NCBI GenBank assembly: GCA_029879605.1
Contig: JAOUQA010000102.1
Location: forward strand, 1 to 7,135
Source of the DNA: Gammaproteobacteria bacterium
Lineage (GTDB): Bacteria; Pseudomonadota; Gammaproteobacteria; SZUA-229
Direction of reading: 5' to 3'
DNA: 7,135 nt
The translations under genes were made by a program, and so were the position numbers. Shown here in pieces: positions 5,754 through 7,135 of this stretch (position 1 is its first letter; each line of letters starts with the position of its first letter). Below the pieces are notes generated by a model. The model saw nothing but the letters and a program-made list of their open reading frames with translations. It was not told the origin of the DNA and searched no databases.

Positions 5754-6755
5754 TTAATGCTTGGCCTTTGCCGCAGTCACGTAGTCCGTGATTGTTTTAT
5801 AAATTGCCGCACTATAGCTACCATCTTTCTGCAATTTTTTTATCGCCTTGTCGCCAATCGCATACCAGGCATCGAGTGATTCTTTTGGTAATGCAATGTA
5901 TTCGATCCCCTGCTGCTTAAGTGCCTCCTGAGCCCCCTGATTATCCCGTCGATTAGCCGCATCAATACGCTTAAAAGCTGCCCCCATAACCTCACGAACT
6001 ACAGCCTGGTCTTCTTTCTTGAGGCCATCAAATATTTTTTTATCGATTACCATCATCGCGGTAATATAAGTTAGCGGCACATCAATGACATATTTCACGC
6101 GCGTATGCCATTGCAGCGCAATCGCGCCTATAGGTGAAGTAATCACCGTATTCACTAACCCAGTCTGCAGGCCGGTTAACACATCTGATATAGGCAAAGT
6201 AACAGGTGAGACTTCGGCACTACTAAATACAGCCTCACCTACCTTGTTGCCACCAGGTACCCAGACTTTCTGCTTGCGGACATCTTCAACGGTGTAGAGC
6301 GAGCTATCAGACATCATGTAGCTAAAACCTCCCTCGCCAAAACCAAATGAAACCATCCCTTTTTTCTCCAGCTCATCCATCAATTGCTTGTCCATTTTTT
6401 TCCGGACAAAATCTACCTGATCGAACGAAGAAAAAAGGTACGGTAAGCTGTAAATATCGATATCAGGATAAATATCTCCAAGGCTACCAGTCGTGACTGC
6501 ACCTCCCTGCAACTGACCAATACGCATTTTTCTCAGCACGTTTTCATCACTACCCATAACTCCACCAGGATAGAACTTAAATGCAACACGCCCTTGCGTA
6601 CGCTTCTCAATTTCTTCTGCGCCGGCACGCATTTCATTCATCCACAAAGTACCATCCGGGGACAGGGTCGCAATCTTGATAGTTTTTGCAAATACGGCAG
6701 ATGCCGTTACTGACAGTGACAGCATTACAACTAATTGAACCAGCTTTTTGAACAT
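5754..6755 (-). CDS. dctP: TRAP transporter solute-binding protein (DctP family)
   Basis: Encodes 333 residues, typical for DctP. Residues 1-23 are a Sec signal peptide cleaved after VFA; no lipobox Cys is present, so it is a soluble periplasmic protein. The mature start KTIKIATLSPDGT, the segment FYPGGVMGSDENVLRKMRIG (61-80), YSLPYLFSS (102-110) and SPVTLPISDVLTGLQTGLVN (183-202) are family features. Where most carboxylate-binding members read K-[IV]-R-V-P, with Arg contacting the substrate carboxylate, this one reads KVWVPGGN (163-170) with Trp165, so a different ligand is likely. The start has a GGAGT site (6764-6768) eight bases upstream. It lies 33 bases after the tatT-like gene and eight bases before dctQ, clearly one operon. 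A decayed relative of its C-terminal half lies at 1094-1310. The substrate is unknown. Confidence 0.95.
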   Translation of the reverse strand: MFKKLVQLVVMLSLSVTASAVFAKTIKIATLSPDGTLWMNEMRAGAEEIEKRTQGRVAFKFYPGGVMGSDENVLRKMRIGQLQGGAVTTGSLGDIYPDIDIYSLPYLFSSFDQVDFVRKKMDKQLMDELEKKGMVSFGFGEGGFSYMMSDSSLYTVEDVRKQKVWVPGGNKVGEAVFSSAEVSPVTLPISDVLTGLQTGLVNTVITSPIGAIALQWHTRVKYVIDVPLTYITAMMVIDKKIFDGLKKEDQAVVREVMGAAFKRIDAANRRDNQGAQEALKQQGIEYIALPKESLDAWYAIGDKAIKKLQKDGSYSAAIYKTITDYVTAAKAKH

Positions 6756-6788
6756 TAATATCGACTCCGTAAAATTTATCTGGATAAT

Positions 6789-7135
6789 TTAGAAATAATC
6801 ATCCGCATCGGTAAGCAGCTCTCTCGCCTTCGCCCGCGCAATAGTATCTATCAGCAGGGTATTAGACTCAGGTTTTTTTACTGACAATAATTCGTTCAGC
6901 AATTTATCGTGTAATTCTCTATCGAATAACAAACGGGCGTATTTTTCAGCATACATAAGAAAGGCCATCAGGTTTTTTCGGCCTGAAATTTCCAGTGCAC
7001 GCTCAAAATGTTTTTTTGCAATCTCGGGTTTACCACCCATCGCCGGCGGCAGCAATGACTCCATCACCGCCATATACAGATGTGCATCACCATTGCTAAT
7101 TGCTTCATCCAGTTCCAGCACACGGGCAACAATGG
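6789..7135 (-). CDS. TRAP-associated TatT-like (T-component) protein, partial
   Basis: Only the C-terminal part is present. The frame is open to the right edge, reading IVARVLELDEA before the internal GTG at 7121, so the real start lies outside the window. About 115 residues are visible. The segment YMAVMESLLPPAMGGKPEIA, followed by KKHFERALEISG and YAEKYARLLFD, matches the helical, TPR-like TatT family (TRAP T-component). It ends ARELLTDADDYF, as members of that family do. In Treponema pallidum the TatT protein Tp0956 pairs with the solute-binding protein Tp0957 in an unusual TRAP system thought to handle hydrophobic ligands. Its position directly upstream of dctP supports the same partnership. 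Whether it is a lipoprotein cannot be seen because the N-terminus is missing. Confidence 0.85.
   Translation of the reverse strand, partial: IVARVLELDEAISNGDAHLYMAVMESLLPPAMGGKPEIAKKHFERALEISGRKNLMAFLMYAEKYARLLFDRELHDKLLNELLSVKKPESNTLLIDTIARAKARELLTDADDYF

Noticed and set aside
1..7135. CRISPR array, tRNA, rRNA or insertion sequence
   Set aside because: No regularly spaced long repeats, cloverleaf-like sequence, rRNA segment or transposase motif was seen.

Overview
The window looks like chromosomal DNA of a Gram-negative bacterium, most likely a gammaproteobacterium. Evidence is the set of Sec signal peptides, an outer-membrane barrel ending in Phe, a lipobox lipoprotein, and a tripartite TRAP transporter with a TatT-type accessory subunit. 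The genus cannot be read from the sequence. The left fifth is AT-rich and mostly non-coding; the TRAP operon on the right is richer in G+C.

Layout: (1) 1-445 holds no convincing gene, only a cluster of CATAAGT repeats. (2) 446-562 (-) is a 38-residue predicted membrane protein with a good ribosome binding site and an FNR/ANR-type box upstream at 643-656. (3) About 692-1310 (-) is a decayed, deletion-riddled second copy of a dctP-dctQ-dctM operon. Fragments matching the intact dctP, dctQ and dctM further right lie in the same order and orientation. (4) 1345-3917 (+) is an envelope cluster: a secreted coiled-coil protein, an outer-membrane beta-barrel, a strong terminator, then a small LPP20-like lipoprotein. 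(5) 3980-7135 (-) is an intact TRAP operon in the order tatT-like (partial, running off the right edge), dctP, dctQ, dctM, convergent with the envelope cluster.

How they work together: DctP captures a solute in the periplasm and delivers it to the DctQM permease, which uses an ion gradient. The TatT-like protein is a TPR-type periplasmic partner of DctP seen in one subset of TRAP systems. DctP has Trp165 where carboxylate-binding relatives carry a conserved Arg, so the substrate may not be a simple carboxylate. The three envelope proteins are all predicted to be exported, and the two non-barrel members share a loosely similar LPP20/FlgT-N-like domain pattern, so they may form one envelope complex of unknown function.

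The most noteworthy items are the pseudogene operon, the possibly FNR-controlled small membrane protein beside it, and the unnamed envelope cluster. All identifications come from reading motifs and comparing sequences within the window; no database search was possible.
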